This document shows positions 51,905 to 62,130 of a stretch of 64,000 bases of DNA, piece after piece. A model generated the notes under the pieces. That model ran no database searches. It was not told the origin of the DNA and was given only the letters and a program-made list of their open reading frames with translations. How positions within the stretch are numbered: position 1 is the first letter of the stretch; each line of letters begins with the position of its first letter. The stretch spans positions 248,001-312,000 of the forward strand of contig NZ_RQHK01000015.1 of NCBI RefSeq assembly GCF_004770475.1. Reading direction: 5' to 3'. The translations under genes were made by a program, and so were the position numbers. Source of the stretch: Leptospira mtsangambouensis. GTDB lineage: Bacteria; Spirochaetota; Leptospiria; Leptospirales; Leptospiraceae.

Positions 51905-52546
51905 CGAAAAGGACTTCCTTCCTACCTGTTTCCTTCGATCGTTTCGTACCAAAGATACGTGAAATTCCAGGAAAATTCCAGGAAAAATCGAAGGGAATCC
52001 ATGCTCTTTTTAGAACACAGTCCATGTTTGACAGGGGGCATAGGTGCGAAAGCGGAAAATCTTTTGGTTTCACCCACAGTCCTTTCCTCTCTTGGTGTGG
52101 AGCTTGTCACTTTGTCCCGAGGTGGAGATTTTACGGCCCATGAACCTGGCCAAATTGTGGGATACTTACATATCGATTTGAAAAAAAGGAACTTAAGTTT
52201 GGGTGATTTTTTACATATCTTAAACCAAAGTTTGGTGGCTTCGATAGAAAAAACTTGGGATCTTTCTGTGGAAGAAAATCCAAAAGCACCTGGCCTTTAT
52301 ACAATAGAGGAGCCCAAACGGAAATTGGTTTCGGAAGGGATTTATGCTAAGTCTTATTTTACAAGCTTTGGGTTTGCCTTAAATGGTGTGAACAATCTCT
52401 CTACCTTTTCTCTCATCAATCCTTGTGGGGCCAAGTCAGAAGATATGACCTCCCTCCTGCGGTTGGGAAAAGAAAAGGATTTCCCGAAGAAACGAAAGGA
52501 GTTTGTCCTAAATTTTACGCAAAACTTCATAGACCAACTCCCTTAA
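51887..52546 (+). CDS. lipB: Octanoyl-[acyl-carrier-protein] transferase LipB
   Basis: A 219-residue enzyme transferring octanoyl from ACP to lipoyl domains. It shows SRGGDFTAHEPGQIVGYL (family RGGxxTxHxPGQ), the catalytic Lys in RKLVSEG aligned with the family RKIAAIG, FALNGVNNL and the catalytic Cys in INPCG. A conserved His before the GFALN segment is Phe here (TSFGFALN). The ATG lacks a clear ribosome site, and a shorter form from a GTG at 51958 cannot be excluded. It is divergent from, and overlapping, the DUF4065 gene. Confidence 0.88.
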   Translation: MTKFLHRKGLPSYLFPSIVSYQRYVKFQENSRKNRRESMLFLEHSPCLTGGIGAKAENLLVSPTVLSSLGVELVTLSRGGDFTAHEPGQIVGYLHIDLKKRNLSLGDFLHILNQSLVASIEKTWDLSVEENPKAPGLYTIEEPKRKLVSEGIYAKSYFTSFGFALNGVNNLSTFSLINPCGAKSEDMTSLLRLGKEKDFPKKRKEFVLNFTQNFIDQLP

Positions 52547-52606
52547 ATTCCTTTGTATTTTCCTCTGTAAATCTTGGGATTTGGCCGAAAGGTATAAGGG
52601 GGATCT

Positions 52607-53587
52607 ATGAAATATTCACGTTTTTTTCTATCCTTTATTCTTTTCTTTTTCCTCTGTGAAACCTTGGCCCTCAGTGCTGTGGTTTGGACTTTTTATGAAT
52701 CTTTGCAAAATGCTCTCACCCAAGAACAGTTTGTTTCGGACCATAGAGCTCGTGATTTAACCTTGGCTTTGGCAAAAAGTTCGGAACAAAGGCTACAAAA
52801 CGAAGGTTATGTGGAACTTGAAAAAATGTTCCACCGATATGTGGAACAATCTAAAAATGATCCAGAAGAGTTTTACATCCAAAAGATCAGTTTGTATTCT
52901 GTGGATGCCACTCTCCTTGTTTCCACTGATACGATTTACACCCCAGAGGAATTAAAAAATAGAAAACCCGATGAGGCACTCCTTCATTCCACCTTTTTCA
53001 AAAAAGGGATTCGGATGAAAAAATGGCAATGGTCAGAACCAGAAAATGGTGAGAATCCCATTTTAAATTCCAAACGAGATCCGAAAGTTCGTTCTGGGTT
53101 CGAATGGGTTCTTTCTTATTTGCCGCTTGCCAAATCAAACACAGTAAGGCTCACTTCACCACTTTACAAACCAGGAACACTCGATGTTTCCGGGCTTGTG
53201 ATTTTAGTATATGAAAGAGGAAACTTAGGCTTACTCTTTGAAAACCAATGGAAACTTGTGGAATGGATGGTTTTCAATTATGTTGTTTTTGCTTTTGTTG
53301 TCAGTTTGATTTTAACAGGTGCTTTTGTGACCTATACAATGTTAGTGGCAAGAGACTCTTCAGTGATACCAAAAGAATCTACGAATCTCCCTCTTTTTGA
53401 GAAAAAAACAATCGAAAGAAAAGTTTCGGAAATAGAACCAATTGTGGATCTAACAGAAAGTCCAGGTCAGGTGACAACTTCTGGGGAAGAGAGTGGTGTA
53501 GAGATTTTGTCTGAAGGACCACTTGTTTCGAATGTTTCTCCAGATCCCCACCAAACACCAATTCGCGATGCGATCTTTTTAGGATAG
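52607..53587 (+). CDS. Two-span membrane protein with sensor-like periplasmic domain and no output domain
   Basis: A 326-residue protein with a TM helix at about 7-30, a periplasmic domain of about 190 residues (Cache-like in layout), a second TM at about 222-248 and a roughly 75-residue acidic, disordered cytoplasmic tail. This is the topology of a sensor kinase or chemoreceptor without kinase, HAMP or methyl-accepting region. No family recognised. A STAS/zinc-ribbon protein follows after 3 bases and murJ after that. Confidence 0.78.
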   Translation: MKYSRFFLSFILFFFLCETLALSAVVWTFYESLQNALTQEQFVSDHRARDLTLALAKSSEQRLQNEGYVELEKMFHRYVEQSKNDPEEFYIQKISLYSVDATLLVSTDTIYTPEELKNRKPDEALLHSTFFKKGIRMKKWQWSEPENGENPILNSKRDPKVRSGFEWVLSYLPLAKSNTVRLTSPLYKPGTLDVSGLVILVYERGNLGLLFENQWKLVEWMVFNYVVFAFVVSLILTGAFVTYTMLVARDSSVIPKESTNLPLFEKKTIERKVSEIEPIVDLTESPGQVTTSGEESGVEILSEGPLVSNVSPDPHQTPIRDAIFLG

Positions 53588-53590
53588 ATT

Positions 53591-54454
53591 ATGGAACCAA
53601 AAGACAAAGTATTTTCCATTCAGTTGAAAGGTGGTTTGGACGGAACCAGTGCGGAAGATTTTTATCGATATTTCGAATCACAACTGAACAAGGGGTATCG
53701 AAAGTTTTTATTTCAGTTTGGTGCATTGGATTTTATCACATCCAATGGAATCAGTGTATTGGTTAAAATTCATAAACAAACTAGAAAGCTTGGAGCTGTG
53801 TATTCTATTTACGGAGTGAAACAAGAAATCGAAGATGTCCTAGGCCTCGTGGGACTTTTTGATAAATTACCGATCTTTCGTGACCATACCCAAGCCGAAG
53901 CATTTTTATTACAGGCCGAACTAAGACGGCCAGTATCAAAAGAACCAAAACCATCCGATTCGGAACTAGACCCGAGTCCCACATCTTCAAAAGAAGAAAA
54001 CAGAATCAGGTTTTATTTTACTGGAAAATCTAAGGGGAGTGACCCTTCGATTGGTTCTAAAGAACCGGTATCTCAATTGGAATCCATTTCCGAAGTAGAA
54101 GAAAATCCGAACACTCCTGTAAAGAGTTCTTCTCCTATGGAATCATTATTGGAAGAGAAACTGAATAGCCTTCGGTTGGAAATCAAAGACACTCTCAATC
54201 ACGAGTTAGAAAGGCGATTTGCGGTTTATAAAACAAATCCTGAACTCCAAGAAAAACCAATCACAATTCCAAGTTACATCCAATCCAAAACAAAACAATT
54301 GGAAGCGGTGGAGCGGATCATCCAATGTGAAGTTTGTGGGACAAGATTACGAATCCATAAGTTTGGAAAACATGAATGTCCCGGATGTTCCACGCAGTTC
54401 CAAATGAGTACGAGTGGCTCCATCCGTTTTCTTGAAAAATTGAATCCCATCTAA
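53591..54454 (+). CDS. STAS-domain protein with C-terminal zinc ribbon
   Basis: A 287-residue cytosolic protein. Residues 1-110 are a STAS fold (FSIQLKGGLDGTSAEDFYRYF, LDFITSNGISVLVKIHK) with Ser where the phospho-site of SpoIIAA lies. A Ser/Glu/Pro-rich linker and a helical stretch follow, then a four-Cys zinc ribbon (CEVCGTRL ... CPGCSTQF, about 252-272). The mix of STAS and zinc ribbon is unusual. It lies 3 bases after the sensor-like gene and 11 before murJ, so all three are probably one operon. Confidence 0.82.
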   Translation: MEPKDKVFSIQLKGGLDGTSAEDFYRYFESQLNKGYRKFLFQFGALDFITSNGISVLVKIHKQTRKLGAVYSIYGVKQEIEDVLGLVGLFDKLPIFRDHTQAEAFLLQAELRRPVSKEPKPSDSELDPSPTSSKEENRIRFYFTGKSKGSDPSIGSKEPVSQLESISEVEENPNTPVKSSSPMESLLEEKLNSLRLEIKDTLNHELERRFAVYKTNPELQEKPITIPSYIQSKTKQLEAVERIIQCEVCGTRLRIHKFGKHECPGCSTQFQMSTSGSIRFLEKLNPI

Positions 54455-54465
54455 AACCTGGTCTT

Positions 54466-56091
54466 ATGACAAAACAAGCCAAGGGAAATGAGTCAAGTGC
54501 CAGGCGTTCACTTGCTCTTTCTTTTTATACTTTTTTATCCCGGATTTTGGGTCTTGTTCGTGACCATTTTATGGCTGTTAGTTTTGGAACAGGTATGGTT
54601 GCTTCTGCTTTTAGTGTGGCCTATCGCCTCCCCAATATGTTTCGGAACTTACTTGCGGAAGGAACACTTAGCCAATCCTTCATGCCAATTTTTTCTGAAT
54701 ATGAAAAGATAGGTGTAATGGATGCCCGTGTGATGGCAGGAACTGTTCTTAGTTTCCTTTTCCTTTGTTTGTCTCTTTTTGTGGCTTTGTTTTGGTTTTT
54801 TGCTGCTGGTTTTTTACCCGCACTTGTGGGTGGATCACCTGAATACGGAGCACTTGTCGTTGAACTTTCGTTAGTTTTATTTTTTCTTATTATGACTGCA
54901 AGTTTGTCTTCGATTTTTATGTCGATTTCCAACTCACATCATAAATATTTTGTTCCTTCCTTATCTCCCATCATCCTTAACTTCAGTTATTTGATCGTTT
55001 TTATTTTTATATTTCCTTTTTATCATGAGATTCGGGAAAAAGTTTTTGTTCTTGCTTATGGAATAGTAACGGGAGGGGTTTTACAACTCCTCGTCCAAGC
55101 TTGGTATGTGTACAAAAATGGATATGGTCCCATCTTTCGTTTGAATTTTAAACATCCTGCCATTCGTAAAATCTTTAAATTGATGTTACCAGCGGCCCTT
55201 GGAGGAAGTTTTTATCAGATTGGACTTCTAGTCGATATTTTCCTAGCCAACTACATCCAAAACCAAAACCCAGGACTTGGGGCTGTGGTGAGTTTGGATT
55301 ATTCCCAAAGACTTGTCCAACTTCCGACTGGAATCATTGGAGTGGCACTTGCGACGACCATCCTGCCTTCCCTTTTGAAAGACCTTCGCGAAGGAAGAGA
55401 AGAAAATGTTCCAAAAGAAATATCAGATGTACTATCGTTTGCATTTTTTTTAACATTACCAGCAAGCATAGGTTTGGCGGTTCTTGGGGAAACAGTTTTG
55501 GATTCGATTTATTTCGGAGGACGTTGGGACCATTTAGCAACGATCACTGCTTTTTATCCTTTGGTATTTTATTCTTTTGCGATTCCGTTTTATAGCATTA
55601 ATAAAGTTTTGGTTTCTTCCTATTATGCTTTTGCTGACACAAAAACTCCATTAAGGATCCAGTTGGTTTCTTTTTTCTTAAGTATTTTGGTGAGCATTGG
55701 TCTCATGTTCTTTTTGAAACATTCTGCCATTGCTTTGGCCTCGGCTCTGAGTGCTTCTGTGACATCTTCGTTATTATTGTATTATTTAAAATCTCACCAA
55801 GTAAAAATTCCATTTCTGACAGTTTGGTTCCGCATTTTGAAAATGGTGCCGGCACTCTTTGGGCTTTTTCTTTGGTTGGTGTTTTCTGAATGGGTAACAA
55901 AACCCATCTTGGTTTCGTATCTATCGGAAACGTTAGGACTAGGTTTTGCCAATGTGAGTCGGCTTTGTCTTATGGTTTCAATTCTCCCTGCAGTGATCAT
56001 TTATTTTACGGTGGCCGGGATTACAAAACTACCTGAAGCAGATATTATTTTGGGAAGATTTTTTAGAAAGTTACGTAAAAAATCCTCTTAA
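54466..56091 (+). CDS. murJ: Lipid II flippase MurJ
   Basis: A 541-residue MATE-like (MVF family) protein with about 14 membrane spans. Conserved family sequence: SFYTFLSRILGLVRDHFMA, the RLPNMFRNLLAEGTLSQSF segment and the LPAALGGSFYQIGLLVD region. It moves lipid II across the inner membrane for peptidoglycan assembly. It closes the operon with the sensor-like and STAS proteins. Confidence 0.95.
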   Translation: MTKQAKGNESSARRSLALSFYTFLSRILGLVRDHFMAVSFGTGMVASAFSVAYRLPNMFRNLLAEGTLSQSFMPIFSEYEKIGVMDARVMAGTVLSFLFLCLSLFVALFWFFAAGFLPALVGGSPEYGALVVELSLVLFFLIMTASLSSIFMSISNSHHKYFVPSLSPIILNFSYLIVFIFIFPFYHEIREKVFVLAYGIVTGGVLQLLVQAWYVYKNGYGPIFRLNFKHPAIRKIFKLMLPAALGGSFYQIGLLVDIFLANYIQNQNPGLGAVVSLDYSQRLVQLPTGIIGVALATTILPSLLKDLREGREENVPKEISDVLSFAFFLTLPASIGLAVLGETVLDSIYFGGRWDHLATITAFYPLVFYSFAIPFYSINKVLVSSYYAFADTKTPLRIQLVSFFLSILVSIGLMFFLKHSAIALASALSASVTSSLLLYYLKSHQVKIPFLTVWFRILKMVPALFGLFLWLVFSEWVTKPILVSYLSETLGLGFANVSRLCLMVSILPAVIIYFTVAGITKLPEADIILGRFFRKLRKKSS

Positions 56092-56160
56092 GGAATTTTG
56101 CACCAAACTTTTGATTGGTGAAGTCGTTTCTTTTGTCTGGAGAGGAAATCGTATCAGATA

Positions 56161-56212
56161 AAAAAAGACCGATGGTGGTTTGACTTTATTCAAAACATCC
56201 ATCGGTTTTTTA
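56161..56212. terminator. Bidirectional terminator between murJ and ileS
   Basis: ACCGATGG (56168-56175) and CCATCGGT (56199-56206) form an 8-bp stem with A6 before and T6 after, so it can stop transcription from both converging genes. The loop is long (23 bases). Confidence 0.8.
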
Positions 56213-56256
56213 GTCTAGAGTCTGCTTTTGGTAATTATATTGCCTCGAACCTAACT

Positions 56257-58998
56257 TTAGAGTTTGGACACAACAGATTCGCAGCGTTTACAAAGTTTTC
56301 CTTCTGTTTCGGAAACATGGCGCCAGCACCTTGGGCATTCATGGTGGCGAGGTTTACGAATTTGGATGGAATCTTTTTCTCCTTTCCACTCAGAGAACAC
56401 TTCACTAATTTCATTGCGATCAAATGACACTTCCGAGACTACAAAGAATAAGCTAAGGTCGTCTTTGGAAAACTTTGTATCTTTTAAGGAATCTCCAGAG
56501 ATGAGAACTTCTGCCTCCAGTGACTTTCCAAGTTTTCCTAATTTTCTTGCTTCTTCTAAGGCTTTTTGCACCACTTCTTTCGTTTCAAATACAGGTGCAA
56601 ATTGGGATTCTAAGTCGGAATCAAGTAAGGAAGATAAGTCTGAAAAATCAGAATAAAAAACAGAATCTTTTAAACCAAATTCTGACCATACTTCTTCTGT
56701 TGTAAAAGAAAGGATCGGCGAAAGAAGTTTGGTTAAGGTTTCTAAAATGACTGCCAAAACAAATTCGGAAGACTTTCTCGTTTTCGAATCTTTGCCATCA
56801 CAGTACATTCTGTCCCGAATGATTTCAAAGTAGTCTTGGGATAAATCCACCGTACAGAAAACTAGAACTCGATGATAAACCTGATGGAACTGGTAGTTCT
56901 CATATAATTTTTTAACATCTTCATTCAGTTTGGCTAATTTATGAAGGTAATACTGATCGATGGCTTCTAAATTTTCTTTTTTGAAATTCCACTGAAGAGC
57001 CTCTGCCTTTGTATTCCCTAGGAGATAACGGAAGGTATTTCTGATCTTACGATAGGCTTCTGCTACAGTTTTGATCGAGTCTTTTCCGATTTTCACATCG
57101 TCTCGGAAATCTTGGGTGGAAACCCAAAGCCTAAGGATATCGGCTCCGAATTGGTTGATGATGTCTGTTGTGGGATTGATCACGTTTCCAAGGGATTTAG
57201 ACATAGCGTGACCTTTTTCATCCAACACATAACCATGTGTTAGGACAGATTTATAAGGAGGTCTTTTGCGAATTGCCATGGATGGCCAAAGAGAAGATTG
57301 GAACCATCCTCTATGTTGGTCAGAACCTTCTAAATACAAATCGGCAGGTTCACGGTCGAGAGAATCACCAAACACAGCAAAGCTGGAAACGCCTGAATCA
57401 AACCAAACATCCAAAATATCTTTGTCCTGTTTTAGGTCATCGGAGCCACATTTTGTACATTTGGTTCCTTCCGGCAAAAGGTCTTTCGCTTCTCTTTCAT
57501 ACCAAACTTCGATCCCTTCTTTTTTGACAATCTGGATGAAGTGTTTTATTGTTTTGTCATCAAGGTGTGTGAATCCGCAAGATTTACAAGTAAAGGAAGG
57601 AATGGGAACTCCCCAGTTTCTTTGTCTCGACAAACACCAGTCAGGTCTTGATTCCACCATAGAACGGATGCGAGTGATTCCCCAATCGGGAATCCATTGT
57701 ACTTTGTCTATAGCTTTGAGAGAATCTTCTCGGAGGCCTGCATGGTCGATGGAAAAAAACCATTGTGGGGTCGCACGAAAGATCAGCGGTTTTTTACTCC
57801 TCCAACTATGTGGATAGGAGTGAGTGAATTCAGAATAATGGACGAGGGCATTTTTTTCCCGTAGTAGTTCCACAATTTTAGGATTGGCATCCCAAATTTT
57901 AATTCCCTTCATCATTTCAAATTCGTCCGTATAACGGCCGTAATCATCGACTGGAGAAAGTGGAGGAAGCCCAGCTGCCGTTCCGACACGGTAGTCATCC
58001 GTTCCGTGGCCTGGAGCTGTGTGGACACAACCTGTTCCCGCATCGAGTGTCACATGATTTCCAAAAAGAGGGATGGATTCACGATCGATAAACGGATGTA
58101 AGAAGGTCATCTTTACCAGTTCTGCACTCGTTAAAGATTTAATCTTTGTGAGTGTGATTCCTGTTTTTTGTTCTACTGCTTCTTTTAATCCATCGGCCAA
58201 GATCAGCCTTCCGTGGGAATCGGATTGGAAAAGAGAGTAGTCAAGTTCCTCATTAAAACAAATCGCAAGGTTTGCAGGGAGTGTCCAGGGAGTTGTGGTC
58301 CAGATCAGGCAATAGGTATCATTTTCACCTTTTACAGCAAACTTTACATAGATGGAAGGAGAAACATGGTTTTGGTATTCGATCTCTGCTTCCGCATGGG
58401 CCGTTGCCAAATCAATACACCAATACACAGGTTTTTTCCCTTTGTAGATATATCCTTTTTCGAAAAGTGATCCAAAAACTTCCACAATCCTTGCTTCAAA
58501 TTCAGGAGCCATGGTGAGATACTTTTTATCTTCTTCCCAGAAACATAAAAAACGACTTAAGTCTTCTCCTTGTTTTCCAACAAACTCAGCTGCATACTCA
58601 CGGCATTTTTTTCTAAGTTCACTAGGACTTGTGTTCCTTGCTTCTTTTCCTAGATTCTTTAACACCTGTACTTCGATCGGAAGTCCGTGGCAGTCCCAAC
58701 CAGGAATCATATCGGTTTGGAAACCAGAAAGAGTTTTGGATTTAACAATGATATCTTTTAGAATTTTATTGAGAGAGTGGCCCACATGGAAATTTCCATT
58801 GGCATAAGGAGGTCCATCGTGTAATACAAACGAAGGTTTGGTTTTACGAATTTCCTTCATAGTTTGGAAGACTTTTTTCTCCTTCCAAATTTTAATTTGA
58901 CCTGGTTCGCGATTTGCCAGGTCGGCTTTCATGGGAAAGTTGGTCTGTGGTAGGAGAACCGTTTTAGAATAGGGATTTTCCGTTTCTGGTTTGGCCAT
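56257..58998 (-). CDS. ileS: Isoleucyl-tRNA synthetase
   Basis: A 913-residue class I synthetase of normal bacterial length. Features: [16 protein letters not shown] (HIGH motif), the CP1 editing domain ([10 protein letters not shown] and [12 protein letters not shown]), [18 protein letters not shown] (KMSKS) and a C-terminal zinc site (CPRCWRHV then CKRC). No T-box or other leader element is visible upstream. The partner tRNA-Ile (GAT) is at 36352 in this window. Confidence 0.98.
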   Translation of the reverse strand: MAKPETENPYSKTVLLPQTNFPMKADLANREPGQIKIWKEKKVFQTMKEIRKTKPSFVLHDGPPYANGNFHVGHSLNKILKDIIVKSKTLSGFQTDMIPGWDCHGLPIEVQVLKNLGKEARNTSPSELRKKCREYAAEFVGKQGEDLSRFLCFWEEDKKYLTMAPEFEARIVEVFGSLFEKGYIYKGKKPVYWCIDLATAHAEAEIEYQNHVSPSIYVKFAVKGENDTYCLIWTTTPWTLPANLAICFNEELDYSLFQSDSHGRLILADGLKEAVEQKTGITLTKIKSLTSAELVKMTFLHPFIDRESIPLFGNHVTLDAGTGCVHTAPGHGTDDYRVGTAAGLPPLSPVDDYGRYTDEFEMMKGIKIWDANPKIVELLREKNALVHYSEFTHSYPHSWRSKKPLIFRATPQWFFSIDHAGLREDSLKAIDKVQWIPDWGITRIRSMVESRPDWCLSRQRNWGVPIPSFTCKSCGFTHLDDKTIKHFIQIVKKEGIEVWYEREAKDLLPEGTKCTKCGSDDLKQDKDILDVWFDSGVSSFAVFGDSLDREPADLYLEGSDQHRGWFQSSLWPSMAIRKRPPYKSVLTHGYVLDEKGHAMSKSLGNVINPTTDIINQFGADILRLWVSTQDFRDDVKIGKDSIKTVAEAYRKIRNTFRYLLGNTKAEALQWNFKKENLEAIDQYYLHKLAKLNEDVKKLYENYQFHQVYHRVLVFCTVDLSQDYFEIIRDRMYCDGKDSKTRKSSEFVLAVILETLTKLLSPILSFTTEEVWSEFGLKDSVFYSDFSDLSSLLDSDLESQFAPVFETKEVVQKALEEARKLGKLGKSLEAEVLISGDSLKDTKFSKDDLSLFFVVSEVSFDRNEISEVFSEWKGEKDSIQIRKPRHHECPRCWRHVSETEGKLCKRCESVVSKL

Positions 58999-59056
58999 AG
59001 TAAGACCAATGTTTGTGGTCTAGGCCAAAGAGAAAACGGAAAAAAAATCGGTAACC

Positions 59057-59686
59057 CTAGAGTTTGACTCGGACATTGGGGAGTTCGTCCCGCAGTCTTA
59101 CCACATCGGATTTTTCGAGTAGGGTTTTTTGTAAAACTAGTTGTTTTAGATGGTTTAGTTTTGTCAGGTTTTTGGGGAGAGTTTTGTATTCGCGCATTAA
59201 GCTTAGGTCAAGGATTTCCAAATGAGGGAGTGAGGCGATCACTTCCACATCAGCTTCTGTTAGTTGCACTTTGGTTTCGTCCAGTGCCAGCGTTTTTAAT
59301 TTTTGCAAACGGCCAATGAAGGGAGGAATCTCGCTTAGTTCCGTTCTTCCGAGAAGTAATACTTCTAAGTTTTCCAAATTTCCAATTTCTTCTGGTAAAG
59401 TGGGGAGGGGGTTTCCGAAAAGATTGAGGATTTTTAATTGTTTGAGGTTTCCCATTTCTTTGGGAACTGTTTTGAGTGAGTCGTATTGGAGAGTTAGTTC
59501 TTCTACCTTTGTCAAATTTCCAATGGATGCGGGTAGGACTCCTACTTCTTTATTCGAGAGGTTTAGGACTCGGTCTTCTTTGTGGTTTTCAAACCATTCC
59601 TCTGCATTGACTACATCCTTATTCGTACAATGGGAAAAGGATGTTAGAAATAAAATAGTAAGTGTTGTGTATACAAAAGACTTCAT
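59057..59686 (-). CDS. Leucine-rich-repeat lipoprotein
   Basis: A 209-residue precursor with a lipobox-type signal (TILFLTSFSHC). About six leucine-rich repeats follow (LNLSNKEVGVLP, LTLQYDSLKTVP, LNLFGNPLPTLP, LLLGRTELSEIP, LALDETKVQL, LVLQKTLLEK). Leptospira genomes encode many such proteins, often surface-associated. It starts 13 bases after the stop of the 724-residue membrane protein, so they are probably co-transcribed. Confidence 0.88.
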   Translation of the reverse strand: MKSFVYTTLTILFLTSFSHCTNKDVVNAEEWFENHKEDRVLNLSNKEVGVLPASIGNLTKVEELTLQYDSLKTVPKEMGNLKQLKILNLFGNPLPTLPEEIGNLENLEVLLLGRTELSEIPPFIGRLQKLKTLALDETKVQLTEADVEVIASLPHLEILDLSLMREYKTLPKNLTKLNHLKQLVLQKTLLEKSDVVRLRDELPNVRVKL

Positions 59687-59699
59687 AAAACCAGAATTA

Positions 59700-61874
59700 T
59701 CATTTCAGATATTTATTATAGCCAAATTCTAATTCTCGAATGATAAACTGGATGTAATCCATTTGGTCTCGGTCTGATTTATAAATGCTTGCTTCTTTAC
59801 GATAGTATTCCGCAAGTTGGGTTCGAAATAAAATGGTGCGAAAGTCTGCTTTGGAAAGAATAAGTTCCTTGGGCCTATTTTTTAATTGGATGGCTTCGGG
59901 GATTTTCATCACAACGGAGATTTGTATGATGGCATGTTCAATTTCTGCTACAATTTTGTTGGAATCTTTTTTTTGATCTATTGCCGGTAGTTGGATTTTG
60001 ATATCTTCTACACAGTCTTCTATATGGTTTCGTAAGCGTTTGAAATCATAAACTTTTTCGGCAATGCTGTTGAATTTTTTAGGATAAATAAACCCTTCCG
60101 CAATTTTTGCAATACTCTGTGATCGATTTTCTTTGGGAGAGGTTGGAAAAGATTGTTTTTCTGTGATTTGTTTCTTTTTCCCGTCACTTCGGTAGAGATA
60201 ACCTAACGTAAGTCCCACAAGGAAACTGAGAATAAAGCCACTCACAATGTATTCCAATGAACCAATGATCAGTGAGATAACAGTGATTAAAGAAGCTAAT
60301 GTTAAAAAACTAAAAACTCCAATGGGCACATGAAATTTTTCTTGGAGCGCTGAAAAAGAGATCCGAGGTTCATTGGGAGTAATTTGGTTTGAGTCTTTTT
60401 CTTCTTCGAATTCTTTTTCTGGGATTTCTTCTTTGTCGATATTTTCATCGGACCTGTTCTTTAAGATCACGCGGATTTGGTCGAGAATGGGAAGTTCGTT
60501 TCTATAATTCGAATCTGTTTTTGCTAGTGTTAAGGTATTGGTCTCTACTTTAGAAAGTTTTTTTTGGTCCAAGGCAAAAAGAACATGAAAGGTATCTTCT
60601 TTCATTTCCAAACAACCGTAAGTTTCGGAAAGTGAAGAAACTATTTTAGAAATGGCATCGGTTACTTCCTTCTCGGTTTTTAAGCCTAAAGTTTTTACTT
60701 CCGCATTCAAATCTATTTTTGTAAGGGTGAGGGTATTTGTGGTATTGTCTTCGATTTTGGTTCCCAAAAGTTTGATGAGAGTTATGACTGCTTCTTCAGC
60801 ATCTTCTTTTTTTTGTTCTCTCAGTCGTTTCGAAAGTTTATCTAAAATGATAAGGCTTTCTCTGATGGAAAAACTGATCCGTTTCCCTTCCTCGTTTGTG
60901 ATTTTATCAAAAGGAAATTCTTCCAATAGGGCAGTTATTTGTGGGACAAGGTTACTACCTATTTTGAGTAGTTCTTCCGTCTTATTTGGAATTACAATTT
61001 CTAGTTGGGTGAGTTTTTCTAAAAAACCGATATATTTGTTTTCATTGGCAATTCGTTTGAGATAAGGAAAGGAAAAATTTTTTAGTCCGTCCAATTGGAC
61101 AACGAGATGGCGCGCATATTCAGGGTTATGTGAACCATTTGGCAAAATCAGGTGGTATCCAGGAATGATCTCTACTAGTTTTGCTGTTTCTTTCCCTCTT
61201 GTGATCACATCTTGGATAAAATCCTTCATGGGAATGTAACCAAAAGTCTCCATTGTTTTGCGGATCATAATTTCGAGTTCTGTTTCATAACTGAGTTTAG
61301 TAGGAAAAAAATATGTATTTCCTTTTTGGTCCGTTCGAACTAGGGAGGCACCAGGATTTTCTTCTTCTAAAATAAATTCTCGGTTAACTCTGTTTTTGAA
61401 AAGTAGATCAATCAAATCAATGCTGTATTTGAAACAGGCGCGACGAAAAGGAACAATGTCCGTCTTGTCTTTGTTTTGTGGTGCAATCATGCTGATTCGC
61501 ATAGTGAGTTTTTGATCCACTTGCAGTAAAAAGGGGTAAAAATAAACCACAGGTTCTTTGTTATGTTCAGTAAGACCGGCTAGTTCCTTAAATGCTTCTG
61601 CGATGGCAACTTGTGATTTATGTGCTTCTGTGAGTTGCACTTGTTTCGAAAGTAATTCAGGGATGGAGTCAACTGTCAAAAGAAGAGAAGGTGTGATCTC
61701 GGCACTTCCATGCATTTCGAGTCGTCTATGCCGCACTCGAAGTTCTTCCAATATGGCCTGCGAAGTCATGGAGTAACTGGCGATATTCTTAGGCAATTGG
61801 ATAAAGAAAGAAGGATCTGTTGTTTCGCCCGTAAGCGGAGTTTCTGAATCTGAGGGATTTGAGAATGGTTCCAA
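59700..61874 (-). CDS. Large protein of unknown function with a C-terminal membrane hairpin
   Basis: A 724-residue protein starting at TTG, six bases after AGAAGG. The first 500 residues are soluble and mixed alpha/beta, with an insert rich in Glu/Asp/Asn (about 475-505). Two adjacent membrane helices (FSFLTLASLITVISLIIG and IVSGFILSFLVGLTLGY) lie at about 525-570, followed by a helical 150-residue C-terminus. No family recognised. Nearby genes (LRR lipoprotein, chemoreceptor) do not reveal a role. Confidence 0.78.
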   Translation of the reverse strand: MEPFSNPSDSETPLTGETTDPSFFIQLPKNIASYSMTSQAILEELRVRHRRLEMHGSAEITPSLLLTVDSIPELLSKQVQLTEAHKSQVAIAEAFKELAGLTEHNKEPVVYFYPFLLQVDQKLTMRISMIAPQNKDKTDIVPFRRACFKYSIDLIDLLFKNRVNREFILEEENPGASLVRTDQKGNTYFFPTKLSYETELEIMIRKTMETFGYIPMKDFIQDVITRGKETAKLVEIIPGYHLILPNGSHNPEYARHLVVQLDGLKNFSFPYLKRIANENKYIGFLEKLTQLEIVIPNKTEELLKIGSNLVPQITALLEEFPFDKITNEEGKRISFSIRESLIILDKLSKRLREQKKEDAEEAVITLIKLLGTKIEDNTTNTLTLTKIDLNAEVKTLGLKTEKEVTDAISKIVSSLSETYGCLEMKEDTFHVLFALDQKKLSKVETNTLTLAKTDSNYRNELPILDQIRVILKNRSDENIDKEEIPEKEFEEEKDSNQITPNEPRISFSALQEKFHVPIGVFSFLTLASLITVISLIIGSLEYIVSGFILSFLVGLTLGYLYRSDGKKKQITEKQSFPTSPKENRSQSIAKIAEGFIYPKKFNSIAEKVYDFKRLRNHIEDCVEDIKIQLPAIDQKKDSNKIVAEIEHAIIQISVVMKIPEAIQLKNRPKELILSKADFRTILFRTQLAEYYRKEASIYKSDRDQMDYIQFIIRELEFGYNKYLK

Positions 61875-62130
61875 AATATACCTTCTGCGAACAAGTATCA
61901 GAATCTATTTTCCCCAAAGCAAGAGAGAATTCAGGCTTTCTTAGGTTTCATTCTGCAAAACAAATCGGCTAGAATTGGATCAAAACGGACCCAATACATT
62001 TGTATTTGTACGTATAAAAATAAAAAAACACAAACGGAACTTTTATCATTTCAGAACATTAAAGTATCTAATTTTATAATCAAATAATTTATTGATTAGA
62101 CTCTCTCACTTTTTTTTCGTCTATTAACAT

